Shown here: in pieces, positions 17,485-26,199 of the stretch
How positions within the stretch are numbered: the first letter of the stretch is position 1
Layout: the number at the start of each line of letters is the position of its first letter
Origin: Oligoflexia bacterium
GTDB taxonomy: Bacteria > Bdellovibrionota > UBA1018 > CAIMNF01
NCBI GenBank assembly: GCA_903831745.1
Contig: CAIKYX010000229.1
Location: forward strand, 1-40,573
DNA length: 40,573 nt
Direction: 5' to 3'
Made by a program: the position numbers and the translations under genes
Notes under the pieces: model-generated
The model's input: only the letters and a program-made list of their open reading frames with translations
Told to the model about the DNA's origin: nothing
The model's database searches: none

Positions 17485-18582
17485 TTGAACTATTTTCTAT
17501 GGCTCGGGGCCGTGGGCTATGGCGGGCCGACCGCGCTTGCGGAACACATGCAGCGCAATTTAGTAACCGAAAACCAATGGTTTACTCCTGAAGACTTCAA
17601 GGAAGCCTTTGTGTTTTCGCAGCTTTCGCCGGGCCCTTTAGCAACCCAGCTTGCAATGTATTTAGGCTGGATGAAGGCGGGATTGAAAGGAGCTGCCCTC
17701 AGTGCAGTGTTCTTGATCGCGCCTTCATTCTTGATGATTTTGGGACTGGCTGCGCTCTATATTTCATTCGGAAACATTCATTTTATTCAATCACTGTTCT
17801 ATGGGGTTGGTGCATCGATTATTGCGATCATCGCAAGAAGCGTAATTAACCTGAGTCGAAAGTCGCTGCAAAAAACAGCGGTACTTTGGATTCTCTGTTT
17901 TGCGAGTGCTGTTTATACGCTGGCAACCGGCTCGCAGAGCGTTTGGCTTTTTCTAGCAAGCGGAATCATAGCACTTCTCTTTGAACTGACTAAAACGAAA
18001 TTTACTCTTAGCTTAAGCCCCATATTCCTTTATTCCGGAATTCAAGGCGAGGCTTCTTTAAAAACCCTCGCTTCAGTTTTCTTCTATTTTCTTAAGATTG
18101 GTACCATTGTGTTTGGGAGTGGCTTGGCCATTATCCCATTCATGCACGGTGGAGTGGTCAGTGAACATCGCTGGCTGACCGAACAGCAGTTCCTGGATGC
18201 TATTGCCATGGGAATGATTACGCCCGGCCCCGTATTGGTGACCTCCGCATTCATCGGTTGCCTGATTGCCGGTGTCGCAGGAGGGCTCTGTGCTGCCTTG
18301 GGTGTGTTTCTACCAGCTTTGATACTGGTAATAGTCCTGGCGCCGCATTTTAGAAAATTTTCATACCACCCGGGAATGAAAACATGCATTTCTGGAGTGA
18401 TCGCTGCAGCCATCGGCGGAATCGCTGGCGCCACCGTAATTCTAGGAAAGCACTCGATTATAGATTTGCCTACAGGTGCGATCGCTTTGATTTCGTTTGG
18501 ACTTCTGATGAAGTTCAAGAAAATACCAGAGCCGCTTTTGATTCTTGCCGCTGGACTTGCAGGAATACTCTTTAAATCTTAG
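17485..18582 (+). CDS. chrA: chromate transporter family (CHR) protein
   Basis: The 365-residue membrane protein contains both CHR halves. The N-half has GAVGYGGPTALAEHMQ and FVFSQLSPGPLATQLAMYLG. The C-half has IGTIVFGSGLAIIPFMHGG and AIAMGMITPGPVLVTSAFIG. About ten hydrophobic segments are visible. The family exports chromate, and its natural substrate is often unknown. The start is odd. TTG at 17485 is the only standard start codon in the open frame, yet family-like sequence (FSLRQL) continues before it. No ATG or GTG occurs in that frame after the stop at 17407. A non-standard start (ATA at 17434) or a sequence error is possible. The 3' end overlaps the DUF302 gene by 11 bases. Confidence 0.88.
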   Translation: MNYFLWLGAVGYGGPTALAEHMQRNLVTENQWFTPEDFKEAFVFSQLSPGPLATQLAMYLGWMKAGLKGAALSAVFLIAPSFLMILGLAALYISFGNIHFIQSLFYGVGASIIAIIARSVINLSRKSLQKTAVLWILCFASAVYTLATGSQSVWLFLASGIIALLFELTKTKFTLSLSPIFLYSGIQGEASLKTLASVFFYFLKIGTIVFGSGLAIIPFMHGGVVSEHRWLTEQQFLDAIAMGMITPGPVLVTSAFIGCLIAGVAGGLCAALGVFLPALILVIVLAPHFRKFSYHPGMKTCISGVIAAAIGGIAGATVILGKHSIIDLPTGAIALISFGLLMKFKKIPEPLLILAAGLAGILFKS

Positions 18583-18967
18583 TGACAGCTTTCTCTAGCA
18601 TCAAATCGGCAATCTTTGCAAAAGGCAAAAGACTTGGGTTTTCGAGCGCCTTTAACATTGCCGAAGGTTTGATGAATCGGGCACTGAGTTCTTGATTGCT
18701 GGTTTCGGTGACGACGACATTGCAAGGCACCAAGAGTAACATATTCGGATCTTGAACATATGCTTCGTAGGCGATCGTCGGATTGCAAGCACCCAGGATG
18801 ACCGTTCGAGGAAGTGTGTGCCCCAACTTTTCTTTGATCTTTTGGTCGAAGTCAATTCGAGTCAAGACTCCGAAGCCTTCAGTCTTAAGTGCCTCCGTTA
18901 TTTTTTGAATTCCGGTATCTAAATCAGAATTCATCGTCAGGTCGAAACTCATGTTTGTGTCTTTCAT
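18572..18967 (-). CDS. DUF302 family protein
   Basis: The 131-residue protein matches DUF302: LDTGIQKITEALKTEGFGVLTRIDFDQKIKEKLG, then ILGACNPTIAYEAYVQDP, and LLVPCNVVV. There is no signal peptide. DUF302 proteins are small alpha-beta proteins of unknown function, sometimes near metal or redox genes. The gene runs opposite to the chromate-family transporter, with overlapping 3' ends. The upstream promoter places transcription initiation at the ATG at 18967, which favours it over Met6. Confidence 0.9.
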   Translation of the reverse strand: MKDTNMSFDLTMNSDLDTGIQKITEALKTEGFGVLTRIDFDQKIKEKLGHTLPRTVILGACNPTIAYEAYVQDPNMLLLVPCNVVVTETSNQELSARFIKPSAMLKALENPSLLPFAKIADLMLEKAVTKI

Positions 18968-18973
18968 GACTTC

Positions 18974-19003
18974 ATTCTAGTTGAACTCAAAGTATCCAGT
19001 CAA
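18974..19003 (-). promoter_or_regulatory. leaderless sigma70-type promoter of the DUF302 gene
   Basis: TTGACT (19003-18998), an 18-base spacer and TAGAAT (18979-18974) are each one mismatch from consensus. Six bases separate the -10 box from the ATG at 18967, so the mRNA would start at or next to the start codon. The promoter overlaps the last codons of the upstream barrel gene. Confidence 0.65.
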
Positions 19004-19765
19004 CAAAACCCTGAAATCAGTATAGGCAGGTAAACTGCTATTTCCGTCTGTGTGGTGCCCCGAAACTCCGAAGGCCTGAAGAGCAAGTGTGAGTGGGCCC
19101 TGATAACGGATTCTTGCGCCATAATGGGCTTCGACAAAACGATTGTAATCGAAATCCGCACTATCGTGTGAACCGGTAAAGTTCAAGTATGGGCCTGCTT
19201 CGAATCCTTTGTACGGATCAGCATCGTTCTGCCAGGCCGCAAAAAAACTTCTCAGTTGCAAAGCTGCGAAGAAGTCACGGTACCGTCTGATATAAAATCC
19301 CTCGGAATAAATTTCATTTCTGAAACGCGAAGTCCACCTGATTTCGTGATAAGTCATAAAGCCCGCACGGTAGTCGATTCCGGCTCGTTTGATTTTGTCG
19401 GTAAGGTCGAAGGAATAACCACCTTGCAGCGAAAGGCGCAATCCCGGTAACAGTTGGGTGTAGTCGACACCTAATCCGGTAAACAAATAATTGTCGTTAT
19501 AAACCGCGTCCGATCGTTCGAGATAAGTGCGGCTGTCTGCACCAATGCGAACCACGGCATAGGTCTCGAGGCCTGCTTTCTCATTTTGCAATCCGACTCG
19601 CTCGACTAACAATCCTGCGAAAGTGTCACTGCGATTTAAGTGTACCGCTTCGGCATACGTGGCACCAAAAAGTTTCCACGGTGGCGATGCGGGTACTTGA
19701 GTTTCTCCGAATGCGGCATTTGAAATCACAAAGAATATAAGAATGATAAAATTTATTTTTGTCAC
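18977..19765 (-). CDS. outer-membrane barrel, possible NfrA-type glycan export porin
   Basis: The start is GTG at 19765, followed by a signal peptide (INFIILIFFVISNAAFG). The 262-residue protein is built of amphipathic beta-strands with Tyr, Arg and Phe pairs, for example FYIRRYRDFFAALQLRSFFA and ending LTGYFEFN. The segment RIGADSRTYLERSDAVYNDN resembles, from memory, the C-terminal domain of the phage N4 receptor NfrA. The TPR part of NfrA is absent. Only 29 bases separate this start from the wecB start, which encodes an enzyme of the same proposed pathway. It could therefore be the outer-membrane channel for the glycan. That role is inferred from context; the barrel prediction is firmer than the NfrA link. 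Confidence 0.78.
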   Translation of the reverse strand: MTKINFIILIFFVISNAAFGETQVPASPPWKLFGATYAEAVHLNRSDTFAGLLVERVGLQNEKAGLETYAVVRIGADSRTYLERSDAVYNDNYLFTGLGVDYTQLLPGLRLSLQGGYSFDLTDKIKRAGIDYRAGFMTYHEIRWTSRFRNEIYSEGFYIRRYRDFFAALQLRSFFAAWQNDADPYKGFEAGPYLNFTGSHDSADFDYNRFVEAHYGARIRYQGPLTLALQAFGVSGHHTDGNSSLPAYTDFRVLLTGYFEFN

Positions 19766-19787
19766 ACGAATCAGATAGCACTAAGTT
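19759..19787 (+). promoter_or_regulatory. candidate leaderless promoter of wecB
   Basis: TTGTCA (19759-19764), a 17-base spacer and TAAGTT (19782-19787) lie 7 bases before the wecB ATG at 19795. The -10 box is weak. Because the divergent barrel gene starts at 19765, any wecB promoter must overlap that gene. Confidence 0.4.
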
Positions 19788-19794
19788 GGGCATC

Positions 19795-21030
19795 ATGAAA
19801 ACAACGATTCACACAAAAAAGTATTGGATTCTCGTAGGAACAAGACCTGAAGTCATCAAGCAAGTGCCTCTGTATCTTGAGCTTTTAAAAAGATTTGGTA
19901 AAGATCAGGTTGCATTGATCGGCACCGGACAACATAAAGAATTATTAAAGCAAGCATTGGATCACTTCGGTATCGAGCCCGATATCAATCTTAACATCAT
20001 GACTCAAGACCAAAGCCTGGTGTCTTCTTCTGCAGCGGTGCTTGAAGGAATTGGACAATTGCTGCGCGAATGTTCAGAAAAGCCAGAATGGGTGATTGTA
20101 CAAGGCGACACCACTACTGCCGCGATGGCCGCATGGGCGGCATTTCAGAGTGGTGTAAAAGTAGCCCACAACGAAGCGGGGTTAAGAAGTTACAACCTCA
20201 AGCATCCGTTTCCAGAAGAGGCCAATCGAAAACTGATTGGAACCATAGCCGATCTTCACCTTGCTCCCACTGAGCTTGCTAGAAACGCATTGCTCAAGGA
20301 AGGCGTTTCTGCCCAACAAGTTTTCATAACAGGCAATACCGGCATCGACGCGTTGAGATGGACCTTAGAGCAAACCGAACCTGAATCGATTTGTAGATTA
20401 ATTTCACAACTTCAAAAAGACGCCCTCACTCCCGTGTTGGTAACAGCACATCGACGTGAAAATCGCTCGAGCATGGAATCCTGGTTTAAGACCCTGCGTG
20501 AGTTTCTAAACGCTCATTCGGATCTTGCATTAGTTTGCCCAATGCATCCCAATCAAGCAGCAGAAGAGGCTGCCAGACGCTTTTTGGGCGATCTTCCGCG
20601 TGCCCACATTCGACCTGCAATGAATTACGCCGAAACTTGCCATTTGCTCAAACATTGTGCATTTGTGGTGACAGACTCAGGAGGAATTCAGGAAGAGGCT
20701 TCGACACTCGGAGTTCCGGTAGTCGTTTGTAGGCAAACCACCGAGCGCATGGAGGCCGTGCATGAAGGAATAGCCCTGCTTGCGGGCAATGAACCCGAGA
20801 AAATCTATCAAGGCATGCTGTGGGCCGTAGGGCTCAGCAGCACCGCCAGTAGAATCAAAACGGTTACTGTCAAAACTTCGTTTTCGAGGAATATCTTTGG
20901 GAATGGTTTTTCTGCGACCACCATTGCAGATTTACTTTCATCTCAATGGCCAAGTGCGAATCATAAAAATCAGTTCCCCAAAAATTCTGGCCCAGCAGAT
21001 GGTTTTGCAGTGAGTTCCTTAATCCAATAA
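19795..21030 (+). CDS. wecB: UDP-N-acetylglucosamine 2-epimerase (non-hydrolysing), WecB family
   Basis: The enzyme interconverts UDP-GlcNAc and UDP-ManNAc in the cytoplasm. I chose ATG 19795 (MKTTIHTKKYW) over an upstream TTG at 19759, because the family begins close to WILVGTRPEVIK. Active-site positions are present: Asp105 in VQGDTT, Glu127 in HNEAGLRS, Glu141 in FPEEANR, and His219 in TAHRREN. TDSGGIQEEA and the TERMEAV loop are also present. The family normally ends just after the NPYGDG-like motif, here NIFGNGFSATTIADLL. This frame instead adds about 28 residues that lie antisense to the next gene, giving 411 residues. The overlap with the convergent hydrolase-like gene is 161 bases. 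It probably supplies UDP-ManNAc to the NfrB-like transferase encoded downstream. Confidence 0.92.
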   Translation: MKTTIHTKKYWILVGTRPEVIKQVPLYLELLKRFGKDQVALIGTGQHKELLKQALDHFGIEPDINLNIMTQDQSLVSSSAAVLEGIGQLLRECSEKPEWVIVQGDTTTAAMAAWAAFQSGVKVAHNEAGLRSYNLKHPFPEEANRKLIGTIADLHLAPTELARNALLKEGVSAQQVFITGNTGIDALRWTLEQTEPESICRLISQLQKDALTPVLVTAHRRENRSSMESWFKTLREFLNAHSDLALVCPMHPNQAAEEAARRFLGDLPRAHIRPAMNYAETCHLLKHCAFVVTDSGGIQEEASTLGVPVVVCRQTTERMEAVHEGIALLAGNEPEKIYQGMLWAVGLSSTASRIKTVTVKTSFSRNIFGNGFSATTIADLLSSQWPSANHKNQFPKNSGPADGFAVSSLIQ

Positions 21031-21952
21031 GATCTTTGGTCTTCAGATCGACGAACTCCAGATGAATTCCCATTCGGGTGGCGCCAAGCTTTTTTTGTTT
21101 TAGGTTCTTTTTCAACGAGGTGAGTGCGCGATCCGCCCACCCCGGATCAAACGCCACCTGGTGGGATTTATTTTGGGGCCATTCCTGAAAATTGAGTTGT
21201 GGCAGAAAGACATTCCAATGAATTTTCTTCAGTAAAGCGTAGAGATCGACGCCAAAACTATTTTCGAACTCCTGAAAACCCCATAAATTGCCATTGGTGT
21301 GTACCGGTATGTTGGGGGTCAGGCTCATTCCCAAATGTCTTTGTTTTGCCATTTTTGAAATGTCGAGGATGAGGCGGGTTAAGGCTTGAGTTCGATGTAA
21401 TTCTGCGGGGGCGCAATTCTGCGCACTCAAAGGTTCGGCAATATCAATACCATTCAGACGAGGGTAGTGATTGATCGTTTCAGCGACAAGCCCAAGGTAC
21501 CAGCGCCTGACTTGCTCGTTCTGAGCGTCTAAAAGAAACTCATTGGGACCACTGCAATACGGAGCCCTCCAGTCCGAGAATTCCTGCCAAACGTGTTTTG
21601 CCCTCAACGGATAAAACCAGGCGTACACTTCGATTTTATTTTTTCGCAGACGAGTGACCAGTTTTTTTAAGAGCTCGCTTTTAGAAAAGTTGTTTTCACT
21701 GGGCTGTGCGGGTATTTTGCTGGCGAAGAACGCGCCATAGACCGGATTATTAAAGAGAATATAGACCCGACTCACTTTTTGAAATTTCCAATATTCAAAG
21801 TTCTCGTCAATTTTCCGTGCGAGGTCGGTGTGGCTCGTTTGCGAGTCATATAAAAACCCGGGATCAAATCGAATGGCGACTTGGGGGGACGCCATCAAAC
21901 TTGATCCCAGGAATAAATTGAGGCCTGCAAGTAAAGCCAGCAAGGTCCTCAT
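20870..21952 (-). CDS. secreted TIM-barrel glycoside-hydrolase-like protein
   Basis: This 360-residue protein has a signal peptide (LLALLAGLNLFLGSSLMA). The fold signs are those of a (beta/alpha)8 glycosidase of the GHL10/DUF187 or PgaB C-terminal type. These are VSRVYILFNNPVYGAF, an IEVYAWFYPL strand near 108-116, FLLDAQNEQVRRWYLGLVAE at 139-158, and NGIDIAEPL at 167-175. Asp170 and Glu173 are candidate catalytic residues. The gene begins directly after the GH113-like gene stop and is last in the operon. Its 3' end is antisense to wecB over 161 bases, although both proteins remain plausible through most of that region. Likely role: trimming the exported polysaccharide. The substrate is unproven. 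Confidence 0.72.
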   Translation of the reverse strand: MRTLLALLAGLNLFLGSSLMASPQVAIRFDPGFLYDSQTSHTDLARKIDENFEYWKFQKVSRVYILFNNPVYGAFFASKIPAQPSENNFSKSELLKKLVTRLRKNKIEVYAWFYPLRAKHVWQEFSDWRAPYCSGPNEFLLDAQNEQVRRWYLGLVAETINHYPRLNGIDIAEPLSAQNCAPAELHRTQALTRLILDISKMAKQRHLGMSLTPNIPVHTNGNLWGFQEFENSFGVDLYALLKKIHWNVFLPQLNFQEWPQNKSHQVAFDPGWADRALTSLKKNLKQKKLGATRMGIHLEFVDLKTKDLIGLRNSLQNHLLGQNFWGTDFYDSHLAIEMKVNLQWWSQKNHSQRYSSKTKF

Positions 21953-23263
21953 TTAAAACTTGAATTGAAAGATGTTCTGAATCACTCGAGTGGTTTCGAT
22001 CTTTCCGATCGGACTAAAGCCCGTATCCCCTATGCCAAGATTGCGACCTGGGTCTACACCGGTATCCCAAAAAGCGCCACCGCCGAACCAGTCAAAATGA
22101 GGCGCCCAAAATGATTCGAAAATTGCCTGATAGGCCGCTGCCTGGTGCAGGGGATTATAATGGCCAGTACCCGTTTCGTAATCAAACGGATCAATGAATC
22201 CATTGTCAATGCTTCGAAACCCGGTCTCCTTAAAATAGGCAAACTGGTGCATGCCTGTCACCGCCTCAATGCTCGCCATGGTGGTGTCCATCTGGTTGGC
22301 GAATTCGTCGCTTCTGATTCTCAGGAATTTTACCAGTGAATCATATTCTCCAGGAATCGTATCCTGAGGACTTGCAAGCGAGCGGTACATGTCGATTCCA
22401 ACGGCATCCAGTTCTTTCCAAAAGGACACGAGATCATTCCAAATCACCAGCTCGTCTGGCTTGGTCGGATGCGCGAGATCAACCAGGCGGTATCGCCAAC
22501 GTTCGAACTCACCGCCGCTGGCAGAAAGACCACCGGAATCACTGACATCATCTGTGAAATTGATGTCGTACATGATTCGGGTCGTGGCATCCAATTTCTT
22601 TCGCGCGTAATGCAATAAATTTAACCATTGCCCAGGAAATCCATAAGGAAATGCTTTCCACTGGTCTTCGATTCCTACAGTCATGCTGTAGAGCTCCGCA
22701 CCCAAGGTAAATTCTTCGACATGATTTAACTTGGTGATCAGCAAATAGATATCCAAATAAGCCTTGAAAGAATCGAACCAACGGTTCGGATCGGACGGCT
22801 GAATGTTTCCATGCCACCATATCTTCATCTTTCCATCTGGCTGCTGTTCTCGATATGGAAAGGTTCCATCGGGTTTGACCACGAAGAAAATTGGGCGAAT
22901 CCCCACGGTCATGCCCTGGCCGTGAATATAATCAATCAGTCGTTTATACCGATTGCGTTCCTCACTTCGCTGGGCGGCTGAAATGATGGGTACGATATCG
23001 TTTCCTTTCGGATTGGTCATGGTCGCGCGAGGAGTGAGAATCACATGGTGTGCCCCCATTGACTTTAATTCATCTACAGCCAATTGCGCTTCTAATTTTG
23101 GTTTGCCGTCTGCAGCCGCATCGTAGAGGTGGGTGCCTTGCTCGGTGAGATTCATGCCGCTGACCATGGGATTGGCATGGTCGGCGCTTTGAACTGTAGC
23201 GTAGCTTGAGTTGAATGCTGTGATTGAACTCAGGATGATTAAAACCGTTATTATATCTTTCAT
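21953..23263 (-). CDS. GH113-like secreted glycoside hydrolase
   Basis: The 436-residue protein carries a signal peptide (DIITVLIILSSITAFNSSYA). Its barrel matches the pattern of GH113 mannanase-type enzymes: VSGMNLTEQG, then ELKSMGAHHVIL, GMTVGIRPIFFV, EEFTLGAEL with the probable acid/base Glu190, and FKETGFRSIDNGFIDPFDY with the probable nucleophile Glu346. GH113 members cleave beta-mannosidic bonds. In a cluster that makes UDP-ManNAc, a beta-linked ManNAc polymer is a reasonable but untested substrate. Translation starts at 23263, 2 bases after the previous stop, with an AAGGAG ribosome site inside the previous gene. Confidence 0.8.
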   Translation of the reverse strand: MKDIITVLIILSSITAFNSSYATVQSADHANPMVSGMNLTEQGTHLYDAAADGKPKLEAQLAVDELKSMGAHHVILTPRATMTNPKGNDIVPIISAAQRSEERNRYKRLIDYIHGQGMTVGIRPIFFVVKPDGTFPYREQQPDGKMKIWWHGNIQPSDPNRWFDSFKAYLDIYLLITKLNHVEEFTLGAELYSMTVGIEDQWKAFPYGFPGQWLNLLHYARKKLDATTRIMYDINFTDDVSDSGGLSASGGEFERWRYRLVDLAHPTKPDELVIWNDLVSFWKELDAVGIDMYRSLASPQDTIPGEYDSLVKFLRIRSDEFANQMDTTMASIEAVTGMHQFAYFKETGFRSIDNGFIDPFDYETGTGHYNPLHQAAAYQAIFESFWAPHFDWFGGGAFWDTGVDPGRNLGIGDTGFSPIGKIETTRVIQNIFQFKF

Positions 23264-23265
23264 AA

Positions 23266-26199
23266 TTAGCTCCTTGGGGTTTTACAGTCTTTTCTTGGAA
23301 ACAAGTCACAGTCAGCAATGCTGCGAAACTCATAGCCCAGTTCTTTCAGGCCCTCGATGATCGTGATCAAAGAGGCGGTACCTCCGACCTTGTCATAACT
23401 GCCTTCTACTTCTCGGTAGTAAATGTCTTCTTTATTCAAAAGAACGGGGTGCCAAAAAAAGGAAGCCATTGCACCGCGAATCACTTTGAGTTTTCGCGCA
23501 CGGCGGAGAACGTCTGCTGGAAACGAAACCGGGCGCCAGGTGCTCGGTGTGTACATGGCGAAATCGACCATGCCGACACTTTCTGGAATCAATGACTGTC
23601 CGTAAGTGTCCTGATAAATCGGGTATGGAATGATTTGGGTTCCGAAGGTCTTATAGTCGGCAGTTACATTGAGTTTTTTCGCAAGATCAATTCGTTTGCT
23701 GCGACAAACCTTCGAACTGCAATTAAAAAAACCGTATTTTGAATCAAGTGTAACGTCCTGTTTGACTTCCGATTTGATTGAAATCGCACGGTGGTAGTTC
23801 CATTCAAAGAGTTTTCCGAAGAGTGAATAGTCCATCGCACTGGCAGCATAATGAGGCACTTCCCAGGCAACCGGGCGGATATGAAGTCGATTGAGAACGG
23901 ATTCACCGAGTTCGAGGCGCTTGATCACCCACTCAGGATCTTCTTGTGGCAATGGGGCGTCGTTCGGCCAATCCCAGAACTCATAGTCCGACCCTGAGCT
24001 TCCGTCGATACCGCTAATCAGGTCACCCGCTTGATGGGCAACTCCATGAAAAACAAATTGGGCTCCTCTTGCTTTTGCATATTTGAGCGTTCCTACGAAT
24101 TGAGGATATTGGTCGACCGGCTTCCAAAGCGAGGTGGCCGCGCCAGTGAGGGGATCGTAAAAGACACTGCTATAGAGTGGAATTAATGCCATCGAATAAG
24201 GGATCGAGTGATCGCTGAGGTAATCAATGACCCACGTCATATTCTCGACCGCAATCGATGGGTTGATGTCTTCGAGTCGAACCAAGGCTACGGGTTTTCG
24301 GTTAGGCGTTGGTTCTTTCAAAATATCATAAATGACATCGCAAAAAATCAAATAGCGGTCTTCATAGTGAATGAAAGAAAAGGGTAGGTCCGCAATGTAA
24401 AATAGGGCGCCTCGCTGTCCAAGAGACTGTTGAACGATATAAGGGGTTTTGTTACCGCTGATAGAATGCCGGGCTTGAGCAAGGACTTTTACCGAAACTG
24501 CGGCCGATGGATGAACCTGAATGTAGCCCAATTCAGGGCTGTTCGAATAGATGTGGGTTACGGGATCCCAGGTAGCTTGCTTCTCGAATGTTTCGCCCTT
24601 GTATTCGAAGTAACGATAAAAACCCGGATCGGGCTTTTCGGCGGTGGGTGGTTGATCGGGTTGAAGAGTATAGGGAACGCTAAAATCAATACTACCAAGG
24701 GCCTCTTGTTTGTGAAGCGTTCGCTGACGTGAAAGCTCTGCATAGTCTTTCGAGAAATGATCGAATTTATAATTGAACCACGCCACCGTATGATCTTGGG
24801 CGAAGACACTGAGATCCGGATAGAATGAGGCCGGAGGATTGAGAACAAAATTCGAAGCCAGGTAGAAGACGGCATCACAACTTTTTAGATCCTGTGACTG
24901 ATAGTACCGAATTGAGCGTCTTTCGCGACGCCAATCTGGAAATGCGCCAATCAGTGTCTCGAGCATTCTTGCATGAATTGCTCCAATCATGTCTTTGGCG
25001 TTCATCTCATCGAAATAGATACAAGCGAGCTTGGTAACCACCCCCGGAGACTCCGATGGCGGAAGAAAGGACCGGGCTGGGCTATCGACTTCCGAGCTAT
25101 GATGATTTTTAATCTTCAAATGCTCTTCAAGCACCTTTCTGGCGAAGGGGTGATAGAGCAAGTAGCGGAGATCGGCGTTCTCAGCCAAGGGCTCTGATTC
25201 TGTACTGGTTACCATCACTTCTACCGAGTCCAGTACGTTGCCGGTTTGCACGTCAACTTCGTCCAGAGTCTCAAAAAAGAGCTTTAAAGCGTCAGCTTGC
25301 GCTTGTGCCTGGTTAGCTTGGTATTTGGTCGCAGTACAGGTAATTTCAGATTCATCAGAAGCAAATCCTGCACATGCCGGAAGCGTCACATTCGAAAATC
25401 CGATTTTGCGATTTGGAAAAATGTGATGAATTCGCTCCATGCGATTCAGCATCAGAGATTTGAGCTTGAGAGGGTTCAGTACCAAGGTCGCAGGATCGAG
25501 ATATTCTTGCACAGGCAAGGTGAATCTGATTTTGTCCACTGCAGCCCAGGTATCATAAAAACGCCCGGGGTCAGTCGTTTGAAAGTTTTCGAGATTGACC
25601 AATGCGGATTCATTCGATAGTTCGAGGCTGATTGAAGTCGCCGGATTCAAGGACGCCTTGAAGTTCTGAAGAATTGCTTTCCAGCGGGCGGAAAGTTCCG
25701 CTGTATAGGTTCTTCCGAGCCCTGCTCCCAAAACGAATTCATCGATAGAACGAAGTGCCGCCGATGAGCGATAGACATTCAGGATCTGCTCGTAACTCGT
25801 CATCACGGTATCCAATGAAGTGGGGCGTAGCTCAGGCAGCGAGCTCGGCGCACCCAATCCTGGATTGACGTAGATCATGGGCTTAAAAACCGCAAGACCA
25901 TTACCATGCGCAATTCTAGAAACCATGACTTCGAGTTGATCTCGTGTCGTTCGCAAGACCGGATTGAATAAGACAGAATCGTCTGGCTTCATCACTCCAA
26001 ATCGGAGTTGCAAGGTCATCGATTGTGCTCCGGTCTTGAAGACCTCAAGTTTCATCCTCGCGGCATCATCGCCTCCGTAATTATTTCCTGCGATCGAGGT
26101 ATAATACTCTCGAATGCCCGCGCTGACTGAATAGGCCCAGACGTTCACCTGAAATGCCAGGAACAATGAAACACTAAATATTAGTTTGATAGAATTCAT
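23266..26199 (-). CDS. DUF2334 deacetylase-like protein fused to an inactive-looking GH113-like module
   Basis: I chose ATG 26199, since AAGGAGGAG lies 3-5 bases upstream. This gives 977 residues with a signal peptide (IKLIFSVSLFLAFQVNVWA). Residues about 25-365 form a TIM-barrel module similar in order to the next gene product, but its EEFTLGAEL equivalent reads DEFVLGAGL. Gly160 therefore replaces the catalytic Glu. Residues about 390-930 resemble YdaL/DUF2334 polysaccharide deacetylase-like proteins. There is an N-terminal part with HARMLETLIGAF and SCDAVFYLASN, then VALVRLEDINPS (Asp644), FVFHGVAHQ (His718, His722) and AWEVPHYA. The Asp and His set could bind metal. The likely role is periplasmic deacetylation of the exported glycan. 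It overlaps the upstream gene by 26 bases. Confidence 0.8.
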   Translation of the reverse strand: MNSIKLIFSVSLFLAFQVNVWAYSVSAGIREYYTSIAGNNYGGDDAARMKLEVFKTGAQSMTLQLRFGVMKPDDSVLFNPVLRTTRDQLEVMVSRIAHGNGLAVFKPMIYVNPGLGAPSSLPELRPTSLDTVMTSYEQILNVYRSSAALRSIDEFVLGAGLGRTYTAELSARWKAILQNFKASLNPATSISLELSNESALVNLENFQTTDPGRFYDTWAAVDKIRFTLPVQEYLDPATLVLNPLKLKSLMLNRMERIHHIFPNRKIGFSNVTLPACAGFASDESEITCTATKYQANQAQAQADALKLFFETLDEVDVQTGNVLDSVEVMVTSTESEPLAENADLRYLLYHPFARKVLEEHLKIKNHHSSEVDSPARSFLPPSESPGVVTKLACIYFDEMNAKDMIGAIHARMLETLIGAFPDWRRERRSIRYYQSQDLKSCDAVFYLASNFVLNPPASFYPDLSVFAQDHTVAWFNYKFDHFSKDYAELSRQRTLHKQEALGSIDFSVPYTLQPDQPPTAEKPDPGFYRYFEYKGETFEKQATWDPVTHIYSNSPELGYIQVHPSAAVSVKVLAQARHSISGNKTPYIVQQSLGQRGALFYIADLPFSFIHYEDRYLIFCDVIYDILKEPTPNRKPVALVRLEDINPSIAVENMTWVIDYLSDHSIPYSMALIPLYSSVFYDPLTGAATSLWKPVDQYPQFVGTLKYAKARGAQFVFHGVAHQAGDLISGIDGSSGSDYEFWDWPNDAPLPQEDPEWVIKRLELGESVLNRLHIRPVAWEVPHYAASAMDYSLFGKLFEWNYHRAISIKSEVKQDVTLDSKYGFFNCSSKVCRSKRIDLAKKLNVTADYKTFGTQIIPYPIYQDTYGQSLIPESVGMVDFAMYTPSTWRPVSFPADVLRRARKLKVIRGAMASFFWHPVLLNKEDIYYREVEGSYDKVGGTASLITIIEGLKELGYEFRSIADCDLFPRKDCKTPRS

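Noticed and set aside
19759-19794. TTG start at 19759 for wecB
   Set aside because: It would overlap the divergent barrel start codon, adds non-conserved residues and coincides with the -35-like box.
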